Part shown: in pieces, positions 9,391 to 17,879 of the stretch
Layout of the letters: the number at the start of each line of letters is the position of its first letter
Numbering within the stretch: position 1 is the stretch's first letter
Source of the DNA: an uncultured Bacteroidales bacterium
Lineage (GTDB): Bacteria; Bacteroidota; Bacteroidia; Bacteroidales; Bacteroidaceae
Direction of reading: 5' to 3'
NCBI GenBank assembly: GCA_937916465.1
Contig: CALFTK010000052.1
Span: 1-61,026, forward strand
DNA: 61,026 bases
The notes under the pieces: model-generated
Told to the model about the DNA's origin: nothing
The model's database searches: none
What the model saw: the letters and a program-made list of their open reading frames with translations, nothing else
Translations under genes and position numbers: made by a program

Positions 9391-9420
9391 GGAGGTAATT
9401 GTGTTTACCTCCATTTTTTT
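9391..9420 (+). terminator. Intrinsic terminator after the GH2 gene
   Basis: Stem GGAGGTAA (9391-9398) with TTACCTCC (9405-9412), a 6-nt loop, then A and a run of seven T. It starts 12 nt after the stop. Confidence 0.85.
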
Positions 9421-9505
9421 ACTGTGTGGATTGATAATCTATTGTATGAATATACCATCAATGCATAAAAGATGTTTATTTTAGGTCAATTTATTGATAT
9501 TTGTG

Positions 9506-9535
9506 TTTGTAGATAGAGAAAAAATTGTATCTTTG
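9506..9535 (+). promoter_or_regulatory. Promoter of pckA
   Basis: TTTG (9506-9509), 18 nt, TATCTTTG (9528-9535), a perfect -7 box with slightly short spacing. Transcription would begin near 9542, giving a leader of about 65 nt. Confidence 0.6.
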
Positions 9536-9547
9536 TAGCCGGTAAAC

Positions 9548-9571
9548 GAGGGTCTTTTTGAAAGCACCCTC
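9548..9571 (+). promoter_or_regulatory. Stem-loop at the 5' end of the pckA leader
   Basis: GAGGGT (9548-9553) pairs with ACCCTC (9566-9571), and the inner CTTT/AAAG extends the stem with one bulged C. It would sit almost at the 5' end of the transcript, where hairpins often stabilise mRNA. No T-run follows, so it is not a terminator. Confidence 0.5.
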
Positions 9572-9608
9572 TAAAAAATTGAATGTAAAACTTTTAACTT
9601 TATACAAG

Positions 9609-11213
9609 ATGATAAATTTCGATTTGAACAAGTACGGCATTAACGGTACTACAGAAGTGGTTTACAATCCTTCATACGAAGTACTGTTTAATGAAGAGAC
9701 AAAACCGGGTTTGGAAGGTTTTGAAAAGGGTCAAGTTACCGAGTTAGGAACAGTTAACGTAATGACAGGTGTTTATACCGGTCGTTCACCTAAGGACAAA
9801 TACATCGTTATGGATGCTAAGTCAAAGGATACTGTTTGGTGGACATCAGAAGAATATAAGAACGATAATAAGCCTATTTCAGAAGCTGTATGGGCAGACT
9901 TGAAAGCAAAAGCTTTGAAACAGCTCTCAAACAAGCGTCTCTTTGTTGTTGACGGTTATTGCGGTACACACAAAGATACACGTATGAAGGTTCGTTTCAT
10001 CATGGAGGTTGCTTGGCAGGCTCACTTTGTAACAAATATGTTTATCCGTCCTCAGAATCAGGCTGAGATGGATGCAGAACCAGATTTCGTAGTATATTGC
10101 GCAGCTAAAGCAAAGGTTGACAACTATCAGGAACTTGGTTTGAATTCAGAAACTGCAGTTGCTTTCAACATCACAAGCAAAGAGCAGGTTATCCTTAACA
10201 CTTGGTACGGTGGTGAAATGAAGAAGGGTCTCTTCTCAATGATGAACTACTTCCTCCCATTGCAGGGTATCGCTTCTATGCACTGTTCAGCTAACACCGA
10301 TATGAACGGTGAAAATACAGCTCTCTTCTTTGGTTTGTCAGGTACAGGTAAGACTACTCTTTCAACAGATCCAAAACGTCTGTTGATTGGTGATGACGAA
10401 CACGGATGGGATGACGAAGGCGTATTCAACCTGGAAGGTGGTTGCTATGCTAAGGTTATCAACCTGGATAAGGAATCAGAACCAGATATCTACAACGCAA
10501 TCCGTCGCGATGCTCTTCTTGAGAACGTAACTGTTGCAGAAGATGGTACTATCGATTTCGCTGATAAGAGCGTTACTGAAAACACTCGCGTTAGCTATCC
10601 TATCTATCATATCAATAAGATTGTACGTCCTTTGTCAGAAGGTCCTGCAGCAAAACAGGTTATCTTCCTGTCAGCCGATGCATTCGGTGTTCTTCCTCCG
10701 GTAAGCATCCTTACTCCAGAACAGACAAAGTACTACTTCCTGAGCGGTTTCACAGCTAAACTTGCTGGTACAGAACGTGGTATTACAGAACCAACTCCTA
10801 CATTCTCAGCTTGCTTCGGTCAGGCTTTCTTGGAATTGCATCCTACAAAGTATGCAGAAGAATTGGTTAAGAAGATGGAACAGAGCGGTGCTAAGGCATA
10901 TCTTGTAAACACCGGTTGGAATGGTACAGGTAAGCGTATCTCTATCCGCGACACACGTGGTATTATTGATGCTATCCTGAACGGTTCTATCGATAAAGCT
11001 CCTACAAAGCAGATTCCTTACTTCGATTTCGAAGTTCCTACAGTATTGGAAGGTGTTGATACAGGTATTCTGGATCCACGCGACACATACAAGTGCGCTT
11101 GCGAATGGGAAGAAAAGGCTAAGGATTTGGCTGGTCGTTTCATCAAGAACTTCAAGAAATACGAAGGTAACGAAGCCGGTAAGGCTCTTGTTGAAGCTGG
11201 TCCAAAACTCTAA
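9609..11213 (+). CDS. pckA: Phosphoenolpyruvate carboxykinase (ATP)
   Basis: Interconverts oxaloacetate + ATP and phosphoenolpyruvate + CO2; in gut Bacteroidales it usually runs in the CO2-fixing direction toward succinate. 534 aa from ATG 9609, the start that gives the family N-terminus (MINFDLNKYGINGTTEVVYNPSY); an in-frame extension to 9558 is unlikely. Visible motifs are the kinase P-loop GLSGTGKT (242-249), the metal-binding GDDEHGWDD (261-269) and NTGWNGTGK. Codon use is strongly biased (CTCTTC, GGTGAA, AAGGCT), unlike its neighbours, and suggests very high expression. It has its own promoter and terminator. Confidence 0.98.
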   Translation: MINFDLNKYGINGTTEVVYNPSYEVLFNEETKPGLEGFEKGQVTELGTVNVMTGVYTGRSPKDKYIVMDAKSKDTVWWTSEEYKNDNKPISEAVWADLKAKALKQLSNKRLFVVDGYCGTHKDTRMKVRFIMEVAWQAHFVTNMFIRPQNQAEMDAEPDFVVYCAAKAKVDNYQELGLNSETAVAFNITSKEQVILNTWYGGEMKKGLFSMMNYFLPLQGIASMHCSANTDMNGENTALFFGLSGTGKTTLSTDPKRLLIGDDEHGWDDEGVFNLEGGCYAKVINLDKESEPDIYNAIRRDALLENVTVAEDGTIDFADKSVTENTRVSYPIYHINKIVRPLSEGPAAKQVIFLSADAFGVLPPVSILTPEQTKYYFLSGFTAKLAGTERGITEPTPTFSACFGQAFLELHPTKYAEELVKKMEQSGAKAYLVNTGWNGTGKRISIRDTRGIIDAILNGSIDKAPTKQIPYFDFEVPTVLEGVDTGILDPRDTYKCACEWEEKAKDLAGRFIKNFKKYEGNEAGKALVEAGPKL

Positions 11214-11238
11214 TGGATTTTCAAGTTTAACAATAGAT

Positions 11239-11279
11239 ACTCTATCCGGTGCATTATGCCGGATAGAGTTTCTTCTTTA
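11239..11279 (+). terminator. Intrinsic terminator of pckA
   Basis: Perfect 11-bp stem ACTCTATCCGG (11239-11249) / CCGGATAGAGT (11259-11269) with a 9-nt loop, followed by TTCTTCTTT. Confidence 0.85.
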
Positions 11280-11294
11280 ATAAAAAAGGATAAG

Positions 11295-11747
11295 ATGAAG
11301 AAGTTATTTGTGATGATTTTAGTTTGCTGTGCAACAATGTTTGCATGGGCTCAGTTCCCTATTGGAACCGACGTGAAACCATTTTTTATGTTGGAATCGG
11401 ATTCAATAGCTGCAAAACGAATTGCGGAGGTAACTCCTTTGTTGGGTCTGACAGACAAACAGTCAGACAGAATGGTGGTGCTGTTTGGTCAGGAATTTGA
11501 AGAGCAGTGCCGTAATATACAGATGTCACTGATGTCTTCTGTTATGGGCAATCAGGAATCGGGTATAGATACTCTGTCAATAAAAAAGGTATTTGACGGT
11601 ATCAGCGAGAAATATACAAACAGATATAGTAAAATTTTAGATGCCAATCAATTGGCTAAATGGACAGAAATGGAGAATAGTCGTAAACAGACCGAATTCA
11701 AGAATCTGTTAAACCGTATATTGGCAACTTTGAAGGACCTATTTTAA
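11295..11747 (+). CDS. Small secreted protein of unknown function
   Basis: 150 aa from ATG 11295; an upstream extension would run through the pckA terminator. A clear signal peptide (MKKLFVMILVCCATMFAWAQ) is followed by about 130 mostly helical residues with no recognisable motif. A TDKQSDRMVVLFGQEF segment is loosely reminiscent of small periplasmic helical chaperones, but this is weak. It lies 12 nt upstream of dapB and probably shares its transcript. Confidence 0.75.
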   Translation: MKKLFVMILVCCATMFAWAQFPIGTDVKPFFMLESDSIAAKRIAEVTPLLGLTDKQSDRMVVLFGQEFEEQCRNIQMSLMSSVMGNQESGIDTLSIKKVFDGISEKYTNRYSKILDANQLAKWTEMENSRKQTEFKNLLNRILATLKDLF

Positions 11748-11759
11748 AATAATTTGAGT

Positions 11760-12524
11760 ATGAAGATAGCTTTGATAGGTTATGGCAAGATGGGACACGA
11801 AATAGAGCGTATAGCTCTGCAGCGTGGTCATGATATAGTTTGCAAAATAGACATAGACAATCTTGCAGATTTTGATTCAGATGAATTTAAGAGTGCCGAT
11901 GTAGCAATAGAATTTACTGCTCCAATTCAGGCATACAACAATATAAAGAAGGCATTTGCAGCCGGCGTAAAGGTGGTTAGCGGTAGCACAGGCTGGATGG
12001 CAGACCACGCGGAAGAGATGAAAGAACTTTGCAGCGATGGCAGCAATACTCTTTTCTGGTCAAGTAATTTCAGTTTAGGTGTGGCTCTGTTTTCAAAAGT
12101 GAATAAGTTTTTGGCTAACATTATGAACGGATATGATATGTATGATGTTACAATGTCTGAAACACATCATATTCATAAATTGGATGCTCCAAGTGGAACA
12201 GCCATTACTCTAGCAGAGGGTATTCTTGAAAATCTGGATCGTAAGAATAGCTGGACCAAAGGAACTCTGCTTGCTGCCGATAAATCATTAACCGGTTCAT
12301 TGCAGTGTAATGCCGACGAACTGCGTATTGATTCAATCAGAGAGGGTGAAGTTCCTGGTATTCACGAAATATCTTACCAGTCTGATGCCGATACAATTAC
12401 CATTGTTCATAATGCAAAGAATCGCAGTGGTTTTGCTTTGGGCGCAGTTATGGCAGCAGAATATACAGCACAGCACAGTGGTTTCCTTACTATGGACGAT
12501 TTAATGGATTCGCTTTCAAAATAA
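11760..12524 (+). CDS. dapB: 4-hydroxy-tetrahydrodipicolinate reductase
   Basis: Lysine and diaminopimelate synthesis: reduces the DapA product to tetrahydrodipicolinate. 254 aa from ATG 11760; a TTG six bases earlier is a less likely start. Motifs are the nucleotide loop GYGKMG (7-12), GSTGW, and the catalytic segment ETHHIHKLDAPSGTA with His136/His137 and Lys140. It heads a dapB-lepB-wbqC run with gaps of 13 and 5 nt. Confidence 0.97.
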   Translation: MKIALIGYGKMGHEIERIALQRGHDIVCKIDIDNLADFDSDEFKSADVAIEFTAPIQAYNNIKKAFAAGVKVVSGSTGWMADHAEEMKELCSDGSNTLFWSSNFSLGVALFSKVNKFLANIMNGYDMYDVTMSETHHIHKLDAPSGTAITLAEGILENLDRKNSWTKGTLLAADKSLTGSLQCNADELRIDSIREGEVPGIHEISYQSDADTITIVHNAKNRSGFALGAVMAAEYTAQHSGFLTMDDLMDSLSK

Positions 12525-12537
12525 AGGAGTAGTCAAA

Positions 12538-13980
12538 ATGAAGAAGATTTCAGAAATACCGGCAAAACAGTGGGTAAAGATGTCTATAGCATTGCTGCTC
12601 TATCTGCTGTTCTTAGTGTGGGTAAAAAGCTGGTTGGGACTGATTGTAGTGCCGTTTATAATAGATGCATTTACTACACGTATCATTAAGTGGGACTGGT
12701 GGAAACAGTTGAAAAACAAAACTCTGTATTCAATAATGAGTTGGGTTGATGCCATTGTCTTTGCACTTGTGGCTGTCTATTTTGTTAACATCTTCTTCTT
12801 CCAAAATTATGCTATTCCATCTTCATCGCTTGAAAAGTCTCTGTTGGTGGGCGATCATCTCTATGTAAGTAAGGTGGCGTATGGTGTAAGAAAACCTATC
12901 ACTCCATTAACTATGCCGCTTACACAGAATAAGATGCCTGTAACGGGCAAAAAGAGCTATTTGTCATGGCCACAGTGGGAATACGAACGCATTCCGGGTT
13001 TTGGAAAGATAGAGTTGAACGATATTGTGGTTTTCAACTATCCAAGTGGCGATACCTGTCTTACAGCACCACAATATCAGGCTGCCGATTTTTATGGTAT
13101 GGTATATCAGATAGGCTCAGAACTTTGTAATCCTGTAAATCTGGATTCAATGAGTTTTGCAGAGCAGCAGCGTGTATATGATTTCTATTACAAAGTGGGT
13201 AGAAAATATATAAACGATCATCCTGAACAGTTTGGTAAAGTTATATCACATCCGGTAGATAGAAGAGAAAATTATGTAAAACGTTGTGTAGGATTACCCG
13301 GCCAGACATTGGAAATAAAGGATGGTATAGTATATCTGGATGGTAAGGCAAACAAGCAACCTGATAATGTTCAGACAAATTATGTGGTGGAACTTCTGCA
13401 ACCTATTTCGGCAGAATTGCGTAAGGAAATCAGGTTAAGTCAGGAAGATTTACCGGAACAGATGAATCGTCCCGGAACACATATATTCCCGCTTACTCCT
13501 ATGGCAGCAGAACTGCTTGCGTCAAACAAGGCTGTGGCACAATCTGTTGAAAAGTATGATTATCCATATTACGAATGGCTATATCCAATGAACCTGCATA
13601 CAGGTTGGACAGTAGATAACTACGGTCCTATATGGATTCCGGCAAAAGGTGAAACTGTGCAGCTGACATTAGAAACCCTGCCATTGTACGAACGTGCCAT
13701 AAAGGTATATGAGAATAATGACCTAAGAGTAAAGAATGGTGCTATCTACATAAATGGTGAAAAGGCAGAAAGTTATACATTTAAAATGGATTACTACTGG
13801 ATGATGGGCGATAACCGTCAGAATAGTGCCGATTCACGTTTCTGGGGACCTGTTCCGGAAGACCATATTGTAGGACGTCCTGTATTTATCTGGCTTTCAT
13901 TAGATAAGGACAAGAGTTTTGGACAGTTCGGTAAGATACGTTGGGACAGAATGTTCCGCAGTGTTAAGAATTATAATTGA
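12538..13980 (+). CDS. lepB: Signal peptidase I
   Basis: Removes signal peptides at the inner membrane. 480 aa, much longer than the E. coli enzyme, as is common in Bacteroidetes. Transmembrane segments lie around 16-45 and 70-90. The nucleophile is Ser97 in IPSSSLEKSLLVGD and the general base Lys248 in YVKRCVGLPGQ. A second conserved box is MMGDNRQNSADSRFWG near residue 420. The extra length lies between the Ser and Lys boxes and between the Lys box and MGDNR. Confidence 0.97.
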   Translation: MKKISEIPAKQWVKMSIALLLYLLFLVWVKSWLGLIVVPFIIDAFTTRIIKWDWWKQLKNKTLYSIMSWVDAIVFALVAVYFVNIFFFQNYAIPSSSLEKSLLVGDHLYVSKVAYGVRKPITPLTMPLTQNKMPVTGKKSYLSWPQWEYERIPGFGKIELNDIVVFNYPSGDTCLTAPQYQAADFYGMVYQIGSELCNPVNLDSMSFAEQQRVYDFYYKVGRKYINDHPEQFGKVISHPVDRRENYVKRCVGLPGQTLEIKDGIVYLDGKANKQPDNVQTNYVVELLQPISAELRKEIRLSQEDLPEQMNRPGTHIFPLTPMAAELLASNKAVAQSVEKYDYPYYEWLYPMNLHTGWTVDNYGPIWIPAKGETVQLTLETLPLYERAIKVYENNDLRVKNGAIYINGEKAESYTFKMDYYWMMGDNRQNSADSRFWGPVPEDHIVGRPVFIWLSLDKDKSFGQFGKIRWDRMFRSVKNYN

Positions 13981-13985
13981 CAGAT

Positions 13986-14600
13986 ATGCCACTGTTATTG
14001 AGTTCGGCATATCTGCCCCCCATATCATTCTTCACCGCTATGTCAGAGAGTGGCGGTGAAGTTTTTATAGAACAGTTTGACAGCTACCATAAGCAGACCT
14101 TCCGTAACAGAGCTTTGATAGCTACAAGCAATGGTGTGCAGTCATTGACTATTCCTGTGGTAAAAAGTGAAGGTGGTAAAATGCTGATGAAGGATGTACG
14201 CATAAGCGACCATGGCGAATGGCGTCATCTGCATTGGAATGCTCTGGAAACGGCCTATATGAACAGTCCGTTTTTTATCTATTATCAGGACGATTTGCGC
14301 CCTTTCTACGAAAAACGCTATGAATTCCTTCTGGATTTTAATATGGAACTGACCCAAACCATTGCAGATTTAGTAGGAATGAAATGCAGTTTTAAAAGGA
14401 CAGAAGAATTTGTGGCAGAACCTGTGGAAGTTACAGATATGCGTGCTGCAATTAAAGGCGCAACTATTCCTATGCCTGAAATAAAACCATATTATCAGGT
14501 ATTTGCAAAAAAGAACGGTTTTATAAAGGATTTGAGTATTGTGGATTTACTCTTCAATATGGGCCCCGAAAGCATTCTGGCACTTAAAAACCGTTTGTAA
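13986..14600 (+). CDS. WbqC-like family protein
   Basis: 204 aa starting MPLLLSSAYLPPISFF; the repeated SAYLPP..F pattern and the YMNSPFFIYYQDDLRPFYEK segment are typical of the WbqC family, whose members are found with surface polysaccharide genes. An in-frame TTG at 13977 overlaps the lepB stop and could be an alternative start. The biochemical role of the family is unsettled. Its last 17 nt overlap, tail to tail, the end of the GT9 gene. Confidence 0.85.
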   Translation: MPLLLSSAYLPPISFFTAMSESGGEVFIEQFDSYHKQTFRNRALIATSNGVQSLTIPVVKSEGGKMLMKDVRISDHGEWRHLHWNALETAYMNSPFFIYYQDDLRPFYEKRYEFLLDFNMELTQTIADLVGMKCSFKRTEEFVAEPVEVTDMRAAIKGATIPMPEIKPYYQVFAKKNGFIKDLSIVDLLFNMGPESILALKNRL

Positions 14601-15633
14601 TCTTTTCTATTACGGTTTCAGGATTAATGCTGTTCAGGCACCTGTAATCTCCATAACGGCAAGGCTTTTTACCGTAAATTGAACAGGGACGGCAGGCTAA
14701 ATCCGCCTGAATGGAATCGCTCTCTTTCTGACCATATCCTGCAAAACCGGCAGCAGGGTGGGTGGCTCCCCAAATGGAGACTACTCTTGTTCCGGCAACA
14801 GATGCCAGATGAGTGTTGGAAGAATCCATAGCCAGCATAACATCCAAATGGCTCATAAGAATAAGCTCTTCCTGCATATTCAACTGTCCGCCTACAATAG
14901 TTATTGATGGATATTTCTCAGTCCATGTCTTTATCTGCTCCTGTTCCTTTCCGTATGCAAAGAGAAAAATTTTTGTGTGGGCTTTTTTGCATAGTTCAGC
15001 CACCACTTTTTCCATCTTCTCTAATGGATAAATCTTGCCTTTGTGGGCAGCAAATGGTGCAATTCCTATCCAGTGGCACTCTTTCTTTCCTGTAAACTGC
15101 TCTATCTTTGACAAATCGCCCTTGTTATTGCCAAATATGGATTTGAATGTAATATTAAAGTTGAACCCCAATTTCTGCAGTACGCTTTTGTATTTTTCTG
15201 TGGTGGGAAGTTGGGGGGTAAGGTTCTTGCAAAACTTCCTGGTCAGTTTCTGTCTTTGCAGGCGCCTTTTCTTAATAGAACGCACTTTTGTTCCGCCATT
15301 CAGCGTAAATCTGGTAGCCAATATGTTTGTTCTCAATACACCATGCAGATTTGCCACAGCATCAAAGTTCTTCACTTTCAGCTCTTTGTACAGCTTGTTT
15401 ATGCCTGCCATTCCGTTGTAATCATGTTTTAGGTCAACACCCATAAATGTTACATTTGCAGGAAGCATTGCAAATACAGGGGCAAATCTCTTCTGGCTGA
15501 GAACAGTAAACTGTGTATTGGGATATGCTTCTGCCACAGAATGCACAATAGGCAACATCATTACAACGTCGCCTATGGCAGAAAAACGTATAATCAGTAC
15601 GTTCCTAGGAGTCTTTTTATTTGTTTGAACCAT
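14584..15633 (-). CDS. Glycosyltransferase family 9 (heptosyltransferase-like)
   Basis: 349-aa LPS-core type transferase. The N-terminus VLIIRFSAIGDVVMMLPIV is the classic GT9 start, with the ADP-heptose-type fold continuing through GIAPFAAHKGKIYPLEKM and a C-terminal AMDSSNTHLASVAGTRVVSIWG donor-site box. A cysteine cluster (ACRPCSIYGKKPCRYGDYRC) near the end is common in these enzymes. The gene starts inside the end of the DUF4254 gene (17-nt overlap), so the two are translated together. Confidence 0.93.
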   Translation of the reverse strand: MVQTNKKTPRNVLIIRFSAIGDVVMMLPIVHSVAEAYPNTQFTVLSQKRFAPVFAMLPANVTFMGVDLKHDYNGMAGINKLYKELKVKNFDAVANLHGVLRTNILATRFTLNGGTKVRSIKKRRLQRQKLTRKFCKNLTPQLPTTEKYKSVLQKLGFNFNITFKSIFGNNKGDLSKIEQFTGKKECHWIGIAPFAAHKGKIYPLEKMEKVVAELCKKAHTKIFLFAYGKEQEQIKTWTEKYPSITIVGGQLNMQEELILMSHLDVMLAMDSSNTHLASVAGTRVVSIWGATHPAAGFAGYGQKESDSIQADLACRPCSIYGKKPCRYGDYRCLNSINPETVIEKITNGF

Positions 15634-16234
15634 TTTGAGCGTAGAGTACAGGATTCAAAGAAGGATCGTTGTACATCTTCATCTGCTTATAGACCTTCAT
15701 ATACTTATTTCCGGCTTCCATATCGGCAAGCAGCATATCTATGGCGCTGGTCAGGTCTTTTTCCTGTTCAAGCAATACTGCAAGCTTTTCTGCACAACGT
15801 TTGCGCTGTTCTTCCGGACTGTCTTCTCTGTTAGCCTCAATACGCATGTGGTATATCTTCAGCTGGAGAATAGACAAACGGTCTATAGCCCATGCCGGGC
15901 TTTCAGTGTTGATGGTAGCGTCTGCTTTTATTTCAACATTTGCAAACTTCTGCAGGAAATAGCTGTCTATCATCTCAACCAAATCTGTACGTTCCTGGTT
16001 GGAACGGTCTATTCTGCGCTTAATCTGAAGAGCTTCTACAGGATCAATGGCAGGGTCTCTTATAATATCTTCCAAATGCCACTGAACAGTATCAATCCAG
16101 TTTTTAAGGTACAGGTAGAACTCTATGCTTTTTTCCTGGAAAGGGTTATTGATAGGTGTATCTACATTATCAAACTGGTGATAATCATTTATTGCCTGAT
16201 TGAAAATCTCTATGCTCTGTTTGCAAAATGTCAT
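15617..16234 (-). CDS. DUF4254 family protein
   Basis: 205-aa, mostly helical, soluble protein (FCKQSIEIFNQAINDYH at the N-terminus; DRSNQERTDLVEMID in the middle) of the DUF4254 family, which in Bacteroidetes commonly sits beside a GT9 transferase, as here. Function unknown; the overlap with the transferase gene suggests a helper role in LPS-core or capsule assembly. Confidence 0.85.
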   Translation of the reverse strand: MTFCKQSIEIFNQAINDYHQFDNVDTPINNPFQEKSIEFYLYLKNWIDTVQWHLEDIIRDPAIDPVEALQIKRRIDRSNQERTDLVEMIDSYFLQKFANVEIKADATINTESPAWAIDRLSILQLKIYHMRIEANREDSPEEQRKRCAEKLAVLLEQEKDLTSAIDMLLADMEAGNKYMKVYKQMKMYNDPSLNPVLYAQNGSNK

Positions 16235-16306
16235 AATCGTGCTGTTTTAATTATATAATGTGCAAACTTACACATTTTTTCTGTGAAGTGAATGATTCTT
16301 GTATAA

Positions 16307-16332
16307 ATTCCTATCTCCACTCTCTGATTTTA
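16307..16332 (-). pseudogene. 3' remnant of a second copy of the lipoprotein gene
   Basis: These 26 nt match 17876-17901 with one mismatch, and in the minus-strand frame both read KIREWR-stop, the last residues of the 241-aa lipoprotein. The mismatch is in the stop codon (TAG here, TAA there). It lies just after the DUF4143 ATPase stop, so the end of a paralogous gene has been left behind. Confidence 0.7.
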
Positions 16333-16341
16333 CTTATTGGC

Positions 16342-17595
16342 TTAAACTTTCAAACTATCTTTATCGAGCAGGAATTCATAAATGTTCATAAATACCACTC
16401 CGTTTTCGTTTTGATAGCGTTTTATCGGGTCTTCGGTAATTACAAACTTCTGAAAGTTATCCGATATATTCATCAGCGAGCGTAATTCCTGCTCTCGTTT
16501 CTCTTCGTTTGGCAACCGCAGTGCCGATTGTATATAGCAACGCTTACTGCCTTCGTTACATACAAAATCAACCTCCAATTGTTTGCGTTGGCTCTTGCCC
16601 TCTTCATTTTTGGTATTTACCACTACTACACCCACATCAACCAATAATTCACGAATACGAAGCTCATTATAGATAAGGTTCTCCATTAGGTGAGTTACTT
16701 CGTGCTGACGGAAGTTGATACGGGCATTACGCAAACCTAAATCGGCAAAGTAATACTTGGCTGGAGTGTCAATATATTTCTTCCCTTTTATATCGTAGCG
16801 TATAGACTTTTCTACCATAAATACCTCTTGCAGTATTTCAAGGTAGAAACTCACGGTATTGGGAGAGATGGAAACATTCTTTACCGACTTGAAGGTGTTT
16901 ACCAACTTATTTGGGTTGATAAGACCACCGATTGAAGATGCAAGAATATTGATGAGTTCCTCCAATTCCCCTTCGTTCTTGATTTTATATCTATCCAATA
17001 TATCGGTAATATATGTTTTCTTGAAGAGTGTTTGAAGATATTTTATTTTCTCTTCGTTAGTTTGCATGGTAGCTATCTTTGGAAGCCCTCCAAAGGTCAT
17101 ATACTCTTCCATTGCCTCCTCGCGGGAGCCATTGAATACGGAGAAATATTCGCTGAACGATAGCGGTGCAACCTTTATTTCATCGCCACGACCTCGAAAT
17201 TCGGTAATGACATCGCTCGACAAAAACTTGGAGTTACTACCTGTCACATATACATCAACATTGGGTATTTTTAGATAGCTGTTCAATACATCTTCAAACT
17301 CATCCACCCATTGTACCTCATCAAGCATCACATAGTGTATTCCCTCTTTTGCTATGCGAGCATCAATGTATTCGAGCAAGGCATCAGGGTTTCGCAACTT
17401 CTTGTTACGACGGTCTTCTAAATCAACTTTGATTATATGCTCATCATCTACTCCCTGAGTTTTTAGATAATTACTAAACAAGTTGAAAAGCAAATACGAC
17501 TTTCCACAACGACGGATTCCGGTTACAACCTTTATCATTCCGTTGTGCATACTCCTTATGAGTTTGTTTAGGTATAAATCACGCTTTATCTCCAT
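16342..17595 (-). CDS. AAA ATPase with DUF4143 C-terminal domain
   Basis: 417 aa from ATG 17595 (MEIKRDLYLNKLIRSM, the usual start of this family; an upstream ATG would add 11 residues). P-loop GIRRCGKS (26-33), Walker B MLDEVQW, arginine-rich GRGDEIKVAPLSFSEYF, then a DUF4143 domain ending in a degenerate restriction-nuclease-like patch (QLEVDFVCNEG, then YIQSALRLP). Such ATPases are abundant in Bacteroidales, often in many copies, and their function is unknown. The gene occupies the place of the middle of a second copy of the neighbouring lipoprotein gene. Confidence 0.9.
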   Translation of the reverse strand: MEIKRDLYLNKLIRSMHNGMIKVVTGIRRCGKSYLLFNLFSNYLKTQGVDDEHIIKVDLEDRRNKKLRNPDALLEYIDARIAKEGIHYVMLDEVQWVDEFEDVLNSYLKIPNVDVYVTGSNSKFLSSDVITEFRGRGDEIKVAPLSFSEYFSVFNGSREEAMEEYMTFGGLPKIATMQTNEEKIKYLQTLFKKTYITDILDRYKIKNEGELEELINILASSIGGLINPNKLVNTFKSVKNVSISPNTVSFYLEILQEVFMVEKSIRYDIKGKKYIDTPAKYYFADLGLRNARINFRQHEVTHLMENLIYNELRIRELLVDVGVVVVNTKNEEGKSQRKQLEVDFVCNEGSKRCYIQSALRLPNEEKREQELRSLMNISDNFQKFVITEDPIKRYQNENGVVFMNIYEFLLDKDSLKV

Positions 17596-17638
17596 AGCTT
17601 TGTTGAATATTATTGCGTATATACGCATTTTTGTTCAG

Positions 17639-17669
17639 CAAATATAATGGGTATTTAATAATCAGCAAA
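17639..17669 (-). promoter_or_regulatory. Promoter of the DUF4143 ATPase gene
   Basis: On the minus strand TTTG (17669-17666), 19 nt, TATATTTG (17646-17639): a full match to the Bacteroides consensus. The TTTG box lies inside the DCFA codons of a lipoprotein-gene fragment (17665-17686), so the promoter straddles the junction with the ATPase gene. Confidence 0.6.
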
Positions 17670-17873
17670 ACAATCTTTGTTCAAATTAATAATAAAACAC
17701 AACTGATTCAATTTTACTTGAACCGTAACTAATACTGATAGAGTTATGCCTAATAATGCTATTATTCCGATAAATATTAATATTATTGTGTCTGAATCAA
17801 ACATTACACTGCTAACAAGCGATGAAAGACAGACTAAAGATATAAATGAGATTTGAATAACCTTTTGTACCAT
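17655..17873 (-). CDS. Small two-helix membrane protein (72 aa)
   Basis: 72 aa starting MVQKVIQISFISLVCLSSL with two hydrophobic segments (about 5-23 and 29-52). The last ten residues (NLNKDCFADY) resemble DLNEDCFAL in the middle of the upstream 241-aa lipoprotein, and the DNA there (17665-17686 against 18169-18190) is 20/22 identical. So the tail of this small protein is a fragment of a lipoprotein-like gene. It starts 6 nt after the lipoprotein gene and could be a real product of the operon or a chance ORF at a rearrangement junction. Confidence 0.45.
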   Translation of the reverse strand: MVQKVIQISFISLVCLSSLVSSVMFDSDTIILIFIGIIALLGITLSVLVTVQVKLNQLCFIINLNKDCFADY

Positions 17874-17879
17874 ATATTC

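Noticed and set aside
15635..16258. A 207-aa open frame opposite the DUF4254 gene
   Set aside because: Antisense to a recognisable family; the frame is hydrophobic and Cys/Tyr/Phe-rich, as the complement of a helical acidic gene often is.
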